Source: Raineyella fluvialis (GTDB taxonomy: Bacteria > Actinomycetota > Actinomycetes > Propionibacteriales > Propionibacteriaceae). From it: a stretch of 64,000 bases of DNA. Numbering within the stretch: position 1 is the stretch's first letter; each line of letters begins with the position of its first letter. Of this stretch, positions 30,590 to 39,935 are shown in pieces. A program made the translations under genes and the position numbers. The DNA lies in the NCBI RefSeq assembly GCF_009646095.1, contig NZ_CP045725.1, positions 1,116,001 to 1,180,000 on the forward strand. The letters are read 5' to 3'. Under the pieces are notes generated by a model, which was given only the letters and a program-made list of their open reading frames with translations, was not told where the DNA came from and ran no database searches.

Positions 30590-31843
30590 TCAGTCCTCCT
30601 CGGGGCTGGTCGTGGTGGCCGGTGCGTCGGCGAGCAGCCGGTCGGACAGTTCCAGGGCGTTGGCCACGGTCGCGTCCATGTTGTAGTAGCGGTACTCGGC
30701 GAGCCGCCCGATCGGGTGGAAGTCGGCGAACTCCCGGGTCAGTGCCACGTACTTGCCGTGCAGCGCGAGGTGCTCCTCGTCGAGGACCGGGTAGTACGGA
30801 TCCATGCCCGCGTCCGGCTCGTACGGCTTGGAGTACTCCCGCACGATCGTGGTGACCCCGGGCAGCTCCTGGCGGGTGAGGTACTTGAACTCGGTGATCC
30901 GGGTGAAGTCCTCGGAGACCGTGTAGTTGATGGTGCCGCGCTGCTGGAAGTAGTCCTGCGGGTAGGTCTCGAAGACGAAGTCGAGCGAGCGGTACGGCAG
31001 GCGGCCGAAGCGGCAGTCGAAGAGTTCGTCGAGCGGGCCGGTGTAGATGACGGTGCCGCCGAAGGTCTGCCCGCCGATCCGGACCTCCCCGGGGGTGGTC
31101 AGGTCGAGGACCGTACGGGCATCGACGTCGGTGCGGACGCTGATGCCGGGGTGGTCGAGCATCCGGGCGATCAGCGCGGTGTACCCGTCGGTCGGCAGGC
31201 CCTGGTGCGGGTCCTGGAAGTAGCGGGAGTCCTCGGAGAGGAAGACCGGCACCCGCGCGGTGACCGAGGCGTCGATCTTGTCGGGCGTCGTCCCCCACTG
31301 CTTCACCGTGTAGTGCAGGAAGACGTTCTCGTAGACGTAGTCGGCGACCTCGACCAGGTCGGGGTCGTCCTCGGCGCGCAGCTCGTTGATCGAGACCTTG
31401 GCGCCGTCGCCGTAGCGGGCGACCATCTTGGCGATCAGCTCGTTGCCGCGCTCCTCGCCGAACGCCATCCGCATCGAGATCTTGTTGAACGGCACGGGCA
31501 TGAAGGTGCCGTAGACGTTCGCGAGGACCTCGTGGGAGTAGCCGTTCCACTCGGTGAAGCGGGACAGGTAGTCGAACACCCGCTCCACCCGGGTGTGGAA
31601 GATGTGCGGGCCGTACTTGTGCACCAGCACCCCCGCGTCGTCGACATGGTCGTACGCGTTGCCGCCGATGTGCGGGCGCTGCTCGAGGACGAGGACGCGT
31701 CGGCCGCCCCGCTCGGCCAGCTCCCGGGCTATCGTCGTGCCCGCGAATCCCGCCCCGACCACGATGGCGTCGTACGCCCCGACATCCAGGCCCTCGAGGG
31801 CCCCACCGGTCTCGACCACAGTCCTGCCTTCCTCACCGCTCAT
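30590..31843 (-). CDS. glf: UDP-galactopyranose mutase
   Basis: FAD enzyme interconverting UDP-galactopyranose and UDP-galactofuranose for cell-surface glycans, 417 residues. AIVVGAGFAGTTIARELAE is the FAD-binding GxGxxG fold; HIGGNAYD, YGPHIFHT and NVYGTFMPVPFN are signature UGM segments; VKQWGTTPDKID and the late EYRYYNMDATVA carry active-site Arg/Tyr positions. The ATG at 31843 gives the usual short lead to the FAD motif; upstream starts add unlikely sequence. The 285 bases between this start and the GH13 gene hold no gene I can support. Confidence 0.95.
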   Translation of the reverse strand: MSGEEGRTVVETGGALEGLDVGAYDAIVVGAGFAGTTIARELAERGGRRVLVLEQRPHIGGNAYDHVDDAGVLVHKYGPHIFHTRVERVFDYLSRFTEWNGYSHEVLANVYGTFMPVPFNKISMRMAFGEERGNELIAKMVARYGDGAKVSINELRAEDDPDLVEVADYVYENVFLHYTVKQWGTTPDKIDASVTARVPVFLSEDSRYFQDPHQGLPTDGYTALIARMLDHPGISVRTDVDARTVLDLTTPGEVRIGGQTFGGTVIYTGPLDELFDCRFGRLPYRSLDFVFETYPQDYFQQRGTINYTVSEDFTRITEFKYLTRQELPGVTTIVREYSKPYEPDAGMDPYYPVLDEEHLALHGKYVALTREFADFHPIGRLAEYRYYNMDATVANALELSDRLLADAPATTTSPEED

Positions 31844-32128
31844 CCGGGCCACCACCGGGCCGCTGCGGGAGCGATCGGCTGGTCCGCGACACCGCTGGGC
31901 ATCCGGGACATCGTGGCACTGTTCAGGGATGCTAGTCGGCGCGCCCCCGGGTTCCCGCATCGGGATGGCATGAGTCACACGCACCCCCGACGTACCGCAC
32001 AGCGGACTGCCGCCGGACCGGCCAGGGCCCGAGGAGTCAGGTCACCTTCCGGGCACCGAGTCGTCATCCAGCGCTCACCCTCCGGACACCTCCGGGTCCG
32101 ACACCTCCGGGCCGTACGTCCGGCGCGC

Positions 32129-33414
32129 TCAGCCGACCCGGCTGCTCGACCACCGGTACTCCTCGTCCGCGGATGCCCCCTGGCCCGGCTCGGTGGCGAC
32201 GATCCGCAGGGTCGGCCGGGGGTCGAGGGTGATCTCGACACGGACGACCTGGCCTTCGGGACCGGTCGACTCGTACGTGATCCAGGTGCAGTCCTTCCCG
32301 ACCACGCGCAGTCGGGACCGGACCAGCCACGGGTGGCGTCGCCGGAAGCCGATCAGGTCCTGGTGCAACCGGCGCATCCAGCCACCGAAGGGCGCGAGCT
32401 GCTCCGGGGAATCGGGCAGCGGCGGACGCAGCGGATCATCGGCGCCCGGGCCACTGCCCCGGGTCCCGCGGAACGCCTCCTCATCGCCGTAGTACACGCT
32501 GGGCATGCCCGGAGTGGTCATCAGGATCGCCAGGGCGAGGGCGGCACCGTCGTCGCCGACCGTGGAGGCGATCCGATCCACGTCATGGTTGCCCACGAAG
32601 GTCTGCAGGACGACGTCGCGGGAGAACCCGTCGTGCCGCTCGAGCGCCCAGGCCAGTTCCCAGAAGTTGCGATCGCGCAGCGAGCTCCAGGTCGCCTTCC
32701 ACAACTCGTAGCCGGTGATGGAGTCCAGGCTGCCAGCGGCCGCGATGGCGGCGTAGTCGCCGTGGATGACCTCCCCGATGAACAGCGCCTCGGGGAATTC
32801 CGCCCGCACCCGGGCCAGGACCGTACGCCAGAAGGCCGGCGGGACGGAGTAGGCCACGTCGAGTCGCCAGCCGGCGATGCCGCGCCGTAGCCAGTGCAGC
32901 ATGATCGCGGCCACGGCATCGGCCACCCGCGGGTCGTCATGGTTGAGAGGGACGAGGTCCCCGTGGCCCTCCCAGGTCCCCGGGACGCCCCAGCGGTGAC
33001 CCTGCCCGTCGTCGTGCCAGTCGATCCGGACCAGGTTGGCGGTCTCGCTCTCCGGGCCCTTCGCCAAGGCCTGCTCGACCCAGGGGTGACGGCGCCCGAC
33101 ATGGTTGAACACCCCGTCGAGCACCACGGCGAGCCCGCGACCGGCGGCCGCAGCGAGGAAGTGGTCGAGATCGGCCTCGTCCCCGAGACGGGGGTCGATG
33201 GCGAAGTGGTCGAGGGTGTCGTAGCCATGCGTGTCGGAGGCGAAGACCGGGCCGAGCAGCAGTCCGGAGCACCCCAGGGCGACGACGTGGTCGAGCCAGG
33301 CCTCCAACGCCGGCAGTCGATGGACCACCTCGCCGGGGCGGTCGCCGCGGATCGGGGCACCGAGGGCGCCGAGGGGTAGACGTGCCACCAGATGGCGGAG
33401 TCGAGGAGAGACAC
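32129..33414 (-). CDS. GH13 alpha-amylase-family glycoside hydrolase (frameshifted as read)
   Basis: Glycoside hydrolase of 428 residues after repair, with the GH13 conserved regions: DGVFNHVG (region I), GWRLDVAY with the nucleophile Asp (II), FIGEVIHGD with the acid/base Glu (III) and FVGNHDVDR with the stabilising Asp (IV). No signal peptide, so it acts in the cytoplasm, probably on short alpha-glucans or maltooligosaccharides. One base is missing in the G4 run 33373-33376; repair joins MSLLDSAIWWHVYP to LGALGAPIRGD. It is divergent from a TetR regulator with twin palindromes between them. Confidence 0.9.
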
Positions 33415-33452
33415 GGGATTTCCTTCCGGCCGAGTCGGTGCTGCTGGGTACT

Positions 33453-33469
33453 ACTGAGTTGCCCTCAGT
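33453..33469. promoter_or_regulatory. Operator palindrome 1, GH13/TetR intergenic region
   Basis: ACTGAG-TTGCC-CTCAGT, a perfect 6-5-6 inverted repeat. Confidence 0.65.
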
Positions 33470-33475
33470 AACTAT

Positions 33476-33492
33476 AGTGAGCCTAACTCACT
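33476..33492. promoter_or_regulatory. Operator palindrome 2, GH13/TetR intergenic region
   Basis: AGTGAG-CCTAA-CTCACT, a perfect 6-5-6 inverted repeat with the same layout as palindrome 1, centres 23 bp apart. It lies where the -35 of the TetR gene would be. Confidence 0.65.
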
Positions 33493-33499
33493 AGTGGAC

Positions 33500-33505
33500 T
33501 AGGAT
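33500..33505 (+). promoter_or_regulatory. -10 box of a leaderless start (TetR gene)
   Basis: TAGGAT ends exactly 6 bases before the GTG at 33512. Confidence 0.5.
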
Positions 33506-33511
33506 GAAAAC

Positions 33512-34141
33512 GTGACCCCAGACAACGACCGCACCACACGGACGGACCGCGTCCCACGGCAGCGTCTCGACGCCGACACCCGGCGCGGAGAGATCCTCGC
33601 TGCCGCCGACGGGCTCTTCGCCGCGGCACCGTACGCCGACGTCTCTGTCGTCGCCGTCGCCACCGCGGCGGGCGCCTCTGAGGCCCTCGTCTTCCGCTAC
33701 TTCGGCACAAAGGCCGCCCTGTACGCCGAAGTCGTCCGTGCCTCCCTGGCGGAACTCGCCCGCCAACAGGCCGCCGCTGTCGCTGCCCTACCCCCCAACA
33801 CCTCGGCGCGTGACCGCGTGACCACCTCCCTCGGGATCGCGCTCGACCACGTGGCCGACGGCACGCCGGGGGCGCGCGGGTTCCTCGAGGGCGGCACGGA
33901 ACCTCCGCAGGCCCTCGCGGTCCGCCGGGAAGCCCGCCTGGCGACCGTCGAGGCCCTTCGCCAGATGCTGGTGCCGAGTCCGTGGGATCGCCACGAGTAC
34001 GCCCTTTGGGGCTTCCTGGGCTTCCTCGACGGTGCCTGCGCACACTGGATCGCCGGCGGCTGCCGTGAGGAGGAGCGCTGGCCGTTGATCGAGGCGGCAC
34101 TCGGCGCCCTGCAGGGCGCCCTGGGCGACTGGGGACGCTGA
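33512..34141 (+). CDS. TetR-family transcriptional repressor
   Basis: Repressor of 209 residues. The N-terminal DNA-binding domain has the TetR pattern RGEILAAADGLFA, then the helix-turn-helix VSVVAVATAAGASEALVFRYFGTKAALYAEV (positions about 45-75; only described here, Y-F motif conserved). The C-terminal ligand domain is Trp-rich (YALWGFLGFLDGACAHWIAGG). Start GTG at 33512 is supported by a -10 box 6 bases upstream. The paired palindromes upstream make it the likely regulator of itself and of the GH13 gene. Ligand unknown. Confidence 0.88.
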   Translation: MTPDNDRTTRTDRVPRQRLDADTRRGEILAAADGLFAAAPYADVSVVAVATAAGASEALVFRYFGTKAALYAEVVRASLAELARQQAAAVAALPPNTSARDRVTTSLGIALDHVADGTPGARGFLEGGTEPPQALAVRREARLATVEALRQMLVPSPWDRHEYALWGFLGFLDGACAHWIAGGCREEERWPLIEAALGALQGALGDWGR

Positions 34142-34248
34142 CCGCACCGCCACGCCCCCGGAGGCACGGCCACATCGACGTACGCCTCCACCCGCCCACG
34201 TCGGACGGCATGGACGTACGGCAGCATCGGCGTAGCGCAGCATCGGCG

Positions 34249-35573
34249 TCAGGCGGACAACGGGGCGCGGAACCGTTGGTGGCGGCGAGGCCGGCGGCTC
34301 CGATCCACATGGACCGGCGGCAGGACCTCGGGGACGCCATCGGCGCCGATGCGGATCTCCCACCGGCGACCGGGCGGGTCGGCGGTCGGCTCCACGATCC
34401 CGTGATGATGCGCACACACCAACACCAGGTTCTCCACCGACGTCACCCCACCGCTCTGCCAGGGCACCACGTGATGCGCATGACATGCGGCGGGCGGCTT
34501 GTCACACCCGGGGAACGCGCAGCCCCGGTCCCGCACCATCAGCGCCGTACGGATCGGGCCGGTGACCAGTCGATGCTCCCGCCCGACGTCCAACACCTCG
34601 GAGCACCCACCCAGGGTGACCGGGACGAGGTCGGCATCGCAGCAGAGCTGTCGCAGCTCACTCGCCGCGACGGGCACCCCGGCCCCACCAAGCCTCCGGA
34701 GGCCGCCAGATCGGTCAACCGCTCCTCGGGGATGGTGACCACGATCCGGGGCCGATCACCCCCGTGGGCGGGTGCATCCTGGTGCAGCGCGGCAGCAGCG
34801 GCGAGCTCGACCAGGGCATCGGCGCGTCGCATCGCCGGCGTCACGTCCTCGGCCAATGGATCCAGGGCATCCAGGGCTCGCCGGTGGTCCCGAGCGACGA
34901 TCGCGTCGATCTGGACGATGAGCGACTGTGCCGCGAGCACCGGCAGCTTCCCCTTGATCAGCACCGATCCGTGTCGGTCATCAGCGAAGTCGAGGCCGCG
35001 GTTGCGCCGGGCCAGCCGCAACTCCCGCTCCAGTCTCTTTGCCTCCAGATCCTCCGCCGTCTCAGGCGCGAGAACCTCCAGCAGGTGCTCGGCGGCGGTC
35101 GCCAGACCTCGAGAATCGAGACCGGCCGCATAACCGACCATGTCCGACTCCGCCTGCCGGAGCATCGCGGGCCCGAGCTCATCGGGCAGATCGACCAGCA
35201 CGTCGCAGATCGCCCGCGCCTGTGTCGGCGACAGGCGGCCTGCCAACCCTGCCGCGCGCACCATCGGAAACTCCGCCAAGTCACGCCCCTGGTGGACCAG
35301 AGTCCACACCTCCGGCCGCGTCATGCGACGTGTGTCGGCCAACCAGCTCACCACCGACAACCCGGTTGCCGCGACATCAGCACCGGTCGCCTCGGCCTCA
35401 CCGACCAGCACCGCCGCGAGCAGGCGCAACCGGTCCGACGCCTCGATCGCGACCGACGCGAGGTCCACTCGCTCCCGATCGGTGGCGAGGCCACGGTCAT
35501 CATCGAGACCGTCCAACAGCCCCAGGATTCCGGCGAGCATCTCACCGGTCGGGGTCCCCCATTCCCGTTCCAT
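34249..35573 (-). CDS. DUF222/HNH endonuclease-domain protein, 13E12-type (frameshifted as read)
   Basis: Protein of 441 residues after repair. The N-terminal 300 residues are a DUF222 helical domain; the C-terminal HNH nuclease motif is DRGCAFPGCDKPPAACHAHHVVPW, with two cysteines and the catalytic histidines (described over 34480-34560), then NLVLVCAHHH. Such proteins occur in many copies in actinobacterial genomes; their role is unclear. One base is missing at one of two C4 runs in 34677-34686. The ATG at 35573 is preceded by TAGAGT at 7 bases and also by CAGGGGC, so either a leaderless or a normal start is possible. Confidence 0.85.
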
Positions 35574-35689
35574 GCCCCTGACTCTAGAAGTGACCACTGA
35601 CATTCGAATCGAACGCGCGTATGGCTAGGGCAGGGAGGCGCAGACCCCCGCTGAGGGCCTTCTCAGGGAGTTCCGACAGCTCCGACGCC

Positions 35690-35695
35690 TAGACT
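35690..35695 (+). promoter_or_regulatory. -10 box close to the queuosine-precursor transporter start
   Basis: TAGACT lies 8 bases before the GTG at 35704, leaving almost no leader. Confidence 0.4.
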
Positions 35696-35703
35696 GCCGA
35701 CCT

Positions 35704-36486
35704 GTGACAGCAGTGACAACCGATGCCCAGCAGGACCAGCCCCGGCGCCGTGTGGCGTACGCCGATGCCGGCTCCCCCCGCTACGCCACGATGCTCGCCA
35801 TCCTCTGCGTGGTCGTCGTCCTCTCCAACATCGGCGGATCGAAGGGCGTCGTCTTCGGCCCGATCATCACCGATGGCGGCTTCTTCCTGTTCCCGCTGGC
35901 GTACATCCTCGGCGACACGATCACCGAGATCTACGGTGTCCGCGCCGCCCGCCGGGCCATCATCTCCGGCTTCGCGACGAGCGTCGCCGCGGTCGTGACG
36001 TACGCCGTCATCATCGCGCTGCCGGGTTTCACCGACGACTACGGGATGGCCAAGCAGGCGGCCCTGGAAACGGCCCTCGGCCCGGTCTGGCAGATCGTGC
36101 TGGCGAGCATGCTGGGCTTCATCTGCGGCCAGTCGATGAACTCCTTCATCATGTGGGCCCGCAAGAAGCGCCGCCTGGAGCGCGGCCTGATCGGCCGGCT
36201 GGCCGGCTCGACGGGTGCCGGTGAACTCGTCGACACCCTCGTCTTCTGCTCGGTGGCGGCCACCGCGATCGGCATCACCACGCTCGGCCAGTGGGCGAAC
36301 TACACGTTCTTCGGCTTCGTCTACAAGGTCGCCGTCCAGTACGCGGTGATGCCCCTGACCGCATACGTCATCCGGCGGATCAAGCGGGCCGAGCCGAGCT
36401 ATCAGGCCGCTCTGGCCGCTGCCGGTGACGAGGACGGGCAGGACGGGTCGCGCCCGGCGGACCGAGGGGTCGCCAGCAGAGCCTGA
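35704..36486 (+). CDS. Queuosine-precursor (YhhQ/VUT-type) transporter
   Basis: Membrane protein of 260 residues with about six segments, DUF165 family. Characteristic stretches are VVVVLSNIGGSKGVVFG, FPLAYILGDTITEIYGVRAAR and a segment with GQSMNSFIMW. Family members import preQ0/preQ1 for queuosine tRNA modification. No queuosine genes or preQ1 riboswitch are visible nearby, so salvage with genes elsewhere is inferred. Both ends are charged and hydrophilic. GTG start chosen because a -10 box lies just upstream. Confidence 0.88.
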   Translation: MTAVTTDAQQDQPRRRVAYADAGSPRYATMLAILCVVVVLSNIGGSKGVVFGPIITDGGFFLFPLAYILGDTITEIYGVRAARRAIISGFATSVAAVVTYAVIIALPGFTDDYGMAKQAALETALGPVWQIVLASMLGFICGQSMNSFIMWARKKRRLERGLIGRLAGSTGAGELVDTLVFCSVAATAIGITTLGQWANYTFFGFVYKVAVQYAVMPLTAYVIRRIKRAEPSYQAALAAAGDEDGQDGSRPADRGVASRA

Positions 36487-36491
36487 CCCCG

Positions 36492-37683
36492 TCAGGCTCC
36501 CGGCAGGGTTCCCGGCGGCGGTCCCTCCCGCCACAAGGCCGCCGACAGTCGGTCGGCGGCCAGCAGTCCGCCGACCAACGGCGCAAGGTGACGAGTCATC
36601 CCGCGCCGCCGCAGCCCACCCAGGGTGATCGGCTTGCCGCTCAGCAGGGCCCGTACGGTCGCCAACAGCGCCTCGGGATGGGAGTCGAGCACGCTGTGCC
36701 CGACGCCGGGGACCCGGATGTAGCGGCCCTTGCGGGCGAGTGCGGCCGTACGTTTCGCGACGCTGGCGGGCGTGGTCAGGTCCCGCTCCCCACCGAGCAC
36801 CACCACGGGCCAGTCGAAGAGCGGAAGCGACGCGGGTAGGTCGAAGGGTTCCCGCTCGAACGCGGGGAACCGCCCGAGCAGCCCCGAGGTCCCGTACGCC
36901 GGATCGAAGATCAGCCCGTCGGGCTTCGGCGCGTACTGCAACTCCCGCGTCGCCAGGTTGCCGACGAGACCGAACTCCATCACATACGGCACCGATCGCA
37001 GGGTCAGCCCGCCCTGCATCACACGGAACGTACGGTCCACGAGGCTGACCCGGTTCCGGCCGCGCTGCTCCAGGTAGCGCTCGAGCCGGGGCAGCCCCCC
37101 GAACTCGTAGAGGAACGCGGACGCGGCCCCGAGCGGGAGCGGGTCCGCCCCTCCCTTCTCGACGAGTCGCCGGATCCGGTGGGCCGCGGCGGCCGTCGCC
37201 GCCCGTTCCCCTTCCCACAACAGGCTGCGGGCGTGGGCGCGCACGTCGTGGTGGTCCTCGGCGGACAGGAGTGTCGAGTCGAGCACCATCGCGTGGACCC
37301 GCGCCGGGTGCCGCACGCCGAACCCCTGAGCGAGATAGGTGCCGTACGAACTGCCGACGATCACGGCCCGATCCACGTGCTCGGCATCCAGCACGGCCGC
37401 GATGTCGTCGACCGCCTCGGTGACGTTCATCGCCGAGGCCGGCAGGTCGGCCCCGGTCAGGTCCCGGCGCGAATGCCCGACGCCGCGATGCTCGACCATA
37501 ATGATGTCGAGGTCGGGAGCCCCCGCCGCAGGGCGCTGTAGACGCGGATGGATCCCAGCCCCGGCCCCCGGGGATGATCACCACGGGCACACTCGCCCCC
37601 TGATGCGCCCGTACGTACGCAAGGTCGAACTCCGGCGTGCCAGGGGTCGCCGGTCGCCGGACCGTACGGATCTCCGGGGCCAT
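36492..37683 (-). CDS. Alpha/beta hydrolase, proline iminopeptidase-like (two frameshifts as read)
   Basis: Serine hydrolase of 397 residues after repair. The oxyanion region reads IIPGGPGLGS, the nucleophile elbow is VGSSYGTYLA, and the catalytic His is in GVGHSVLDSHP, with Asp in GGERDLTTP. The GxSYG elbow and the PGGPG motif point to the proline iminopeptidase/tripeptidyl aminopeptidase group (S33). No signal peptide. One base is missing in each C5 run 37565-37569 and 37520-37524 (plus strand); repair yields IRVYSALRRGAPDLDIIMVEHRG in one frame (described over 37480-37560). It converges on the transporter gene with a 5-base gap. Confidence 0.85.
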
Positions 37684-37745
37684 ATCCGCAAGCGTACGCG
37701 GCAAGACGCGGCCACCGGAGGGTCGCTGCCGCTCGGGGCTGGGTG

Positions 37746-37751
37746 GAGACT
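37746..37751 (+). promoter_or_regulatory. -10 box of a leaderless start (ACT-domain gene)
   Basis: GAGACT ends exactly 6 bases before the ATG at 37758. Confidence 0.4.
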
Positions 37752-37757
37752 GGCCGT

Positions 37758-38198
37758 ATGACGTCACCCCGCCACGTACCCGAGAGCGGGTCGGGCCGCG
37801 CCCCTCGGTCCGGCGGCGTCACCGATCTGGACGTGCTGCTGGGCGCACTGACGCCACAGCTGACACCCGACCCGATGGTGTACGCGGTGGTGCAGGACGG
37901 CCGCGTCCCGACCGGTAGCTTCGCGACCGTGGAGGAGGCGGAAGGGCTCACCGTCGTCCTCGACCAGCGATCGGCCGACCGGGAAGGCCTCGGCTACGAC
38001 CACGTCGCTGCCCTCATCACGCTGCAGGTCCACTCCGCCCTGGAGGCCGTCGGGCTGACCGCCGCGGTCTCGACGGCCCTCGCCGCCCGCGGGATCAGCT
38101 GCAACGTCATCGCCGGTGCCTACCACGATCACCTGCTGGTGCCGTGGAATCGTCGCGCGGAGGCGATGGCCGCCCTCGAGGCGCTGCGCGCCGGCTGA
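37758..38198 (+). CDS. ACT-domain protein
   Basis: Small soluble protein of 146 residues. DLDVLLGALTPQL, then VEEAEGLTVVL and ITLQVHSALEAVGLTAAVSTAL with CNVIAGAYHDHLLVPW are typical of a stand-alone ACT-like family with two ACT domains; such domains bind amino acids. No enzyme domain is attached. The ATG is supported by a -10 box 6 bases upstream. It is divergent from the hydrolase with 74 bases between starts. Confidence 0.82.
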   Translation: MTSPRHVPESGSGRAPRSGGVTDLDVLLGALTPQLTPDPMVYAVVQDGRVPTGSFATVEEAEGLTVVLDQRSADREGLGYDHVAALITLQVHSALEAVGLTAAVSTALAARGISCNVIAGAYHDHLLVPWNRRAEAMAALEALRAG

Positions 38199-38258
38199 GC
38201 GCCGCTGGTCGGTGACCCGAGCTGATCGCTCGCTGGGTCGCTCCTCGAGCCTGGTCGA

Positions 38259-38690
38259 CTACTCGTCGACCTGGAGGCTCTCGGCGAAGTGGAACGACAC
38301 GATGTCCAGCCGCTCCCGCAGATAGAAGCGGTGCGCCGCGTGGCGCTGCACCCCGGAGTCCAGGTCCAGCACCGCGCAACGGTGGCGCCGGGCGAGATCC
38401 TCGGCATGTTCCAGCAGGGCGGCACCGATCCCCTGGGAACGGGCCGAATCGGCGGTCACCAGGTCGTCGATGTAGAGCTTGCGGCCGGCGGAGGTGTTCG
38501 CGATGACCCGCCAGCCGCACACGCCCAGGCACACACCGCCCTCGAACGCGGCGAAGAACGACGGCCGTTGCGCCTCCGAGGACAGCACCGCCTCAAGATC
38601 CGCGGCCCCCAGGTGCGTCCGCAGCTGCTGCAACACCGGTAGCGCCGCATCCCAGTGCGGATCACCCGCCGGCAGGTTGACGATCTCCAT
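38259..38690 (-). CDS. GNAT-family N-acetyltransferase
   Basis: Acetyl-CoA-dependent acetyltransferase of 143 residues. Motif A, LYIDDLVTADSARSQGIGAALLEHAE, has the acetyl-CoA pyrophosphate loop SQGIGA (described over 38370-38460); the following AVLDLDSGVQRHAAHRFY is motif B with the conserved Tyr. Acceptor unknown. GAGGAGG is 8 bases upstream of the ATG. The region before its start contains the 19-bp repeat array. Confidence 0.9.
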   Translation of the reverse strand: MEIVNLPAGDPHWDAALPVLQQLRTHLGAADLEAVLSSEAQRPSFFAAFEGGVCLGVCGWRVIANTSAGRKLYIDDLVTADSARSQGIGAALLEHAEDLARRHRCAVLDLDSGVQRHAAHRFYLRERLDIVSFHFAESLQVDE

Positions 38691-38842
38691 GGCACGGCCT
38701 CCTCGTTGTGCGGTACCGCCTCGACGGGCCGGACCAGTCGGCCTCGCGGCCCTCCCTCGTCACGACTCTAGCCAGGCAGGGCCCGCCCCGACGGGGTCAG
38801 ACGTCGAACGACTGACCCATCTAGCCGGAACCCTTCACGGCA

Positions 38843-39055
38843 CCGGTTGACGTTTCTCGGGCCGGTCGACGTTTCTCGGGCCGGTCGACGTTTCTCGGGC
38901 CGGCCGAGGCATTGAGTCCTCAACCTGGCCGACGATTCTCATACCGGCCGACGACTCTCAGCCATTGCGACCTTGCAAGATCGGCCAGCCTGAGAATCGG
39001 CAGCGTTCGTGGTTAAGGTCGGCCCGGGTGACAATCGTCGGTCGACTCTGGAACC
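38843..39055. repeat. Array A of a 19-bp intergenic repeat with an inverted half
   Basis: Copies begin at 38843, 38862 and 38881 (CCGGTCGACGTTTCTCGGG, first with one change), then after a degenerate 25-bp unit at 38925 and 38944 (CCGGCCGACGACTCTCAGC). A palindrome GACCTTGCAAGATC (38969-38982) follows, and then inverted, more diverged copies to about 39055 (for example TGAGAATCGGC at 38991, GACAATCGTCGG at 39030). The same unit forms array B at 51.9 kb. The rest of the 38691-39161 gap (outside the array) shows nothing I can name. Confidence 0.8.
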
Positions 39056-39161
39056 GGGCCCCAAGGGAACGGAAGGGCAAGGGGCAAGGGGACGAACGGG
39101 GCAGGGAAGCAAACGTCGGAGCCACGGTCACGCCCCCGACCGACGGTCCCGGCTCCCCGAA

Positions 39162-39923
39162 TCAGTCCCCGACCAACTGCAGCGCCAGGTCCGGATGATC
39201 AGTGGTGATGGCTTCGACCCCGAGACCTACGCAGAAGGCGATGTCGGCCGGGTCGTTCACCGTCCAGACATGCACCTCGAGGCCGGCGTCGTGGGCGCGG
39301 CGGACGAGATCGGGGTCACGGCGCACCATCCCGAGCCAGGGACTCACCGCCGGTGCGTCCACACCCTCGAGCACCTGCACCGGATACTGCAGCTGCGACC
39401 GCGGGACGTCCGGCAGCAGCTCGGCGAAGACGTGCACCCCGGCCGGATCGAAGCTGATCATCCGTACTGGCACCTCGGCGCCGACCCAGCCGCGCTGGCG
39501 CAGCAGGTCGGCGAGGGCCCGCTCGACGTCGGTGCCGCGCGGGTTGGGGTGCTTGGTCTCCACAACAGCGACGACGTCGACGCCGCGTCCGCGCGCCGCG
39601 GCCACCAGGTCGAGGAGCTCGGGGACGGTCATGAGTTCCCGTTGCTCCGCGGTCGCCCCGGGTCCGACGAGCCAGGAACCGATGTCGAGGCGCTTGAGTT
39701 CGGCCACGGTGAGCTCGCGAGCGGCCACCTCCACCCCAGCCGTACGGGCCAGGTCCAGATCGTGCAGGCAGATGAGCTGGTCATCGGCACTGAAATGCGT
39801 GTCGCACTCCAGTCCCAGCCGCCTGCCGGTGCGGGCAGCCAGGTCGATCGCGGCGACGTACGCCGCCCTGCTCTGCTCGGGTTCGCGGCCGGACCATCCG
39901 CGATGGGCGATGACGAAGGTCAC
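39162..39923 (-). CDS. Glycerophosphodiester phosphodiesterase
   Basis: TIM-barrel phosphodiesterase of 253 residues, cleaving glycerophosphodiesters to glycerol-3-phosphate and an alcohol. The motif IAHRGWSGREPEQS holds the first catalytic His and the metal Glu; LGLECDTHFSADDQLICLHD the second His and acidic residues (described, one residue run only to show order); VHVWTVND is the usual late strand. No signal peptide, so cytoplasmic. GTG start at 39923 is supported by a minus-strand -10 box 6 bases upstream. Confidence 0.92.
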   Translation of the reverse strand: MTFVIAHRGWSGREPEQSRAAYVAAIDLAARTGRRLGLECDTHFSADDQLICLHDLDLARTAGVEVAARELTVAELKRLDIGSWLVGPGATAEQRELMTVPELLDLVAAARGRGVDVVAVVETKHPNPRGTDVERALADLLRQRGWVGAEVPVRMISFDPAGVHVFAELLPDVPRSQLQYPVQVLEGVDAPAVSPWLGMVRRDPDLVRRAHDAGLEVHVWTVNDPADIAFCVGLGVEAITTDHPDLALQLVGD

Positions 39924-39929
39924 GCCCGC

Positions 39930-39935
39930 ACGCTA
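39930..39935 (-). promoter_or_regulatory. -10 box of a leaderless start (glycerophosphodiesterase gene)
   Basis: TAGCGT on the minus strand ends exactly 6 bases before the GTG at 39923. Confidence 0.5.

Noticed and set aside
34249-35573. DUF222/HNH gene as a homing endonuclease or mobile element
   Set aside because: No intron, intein, target duplication or recombinase around it; such genes are ordinary multi-copy residents of actinobacterial chromosomes.
35600-35703. preQ1 riboswitch before the queuosine-precursor-type transporter
   Set aside because: The -10 box is 8 bases from the start codon, leaving no room for a leader RNA.
38843-39055. The 19-bp array as a CRISPR
   Set aside because: Units are contiguous without spacers, change orientation at a centre, and no cas genes are present.
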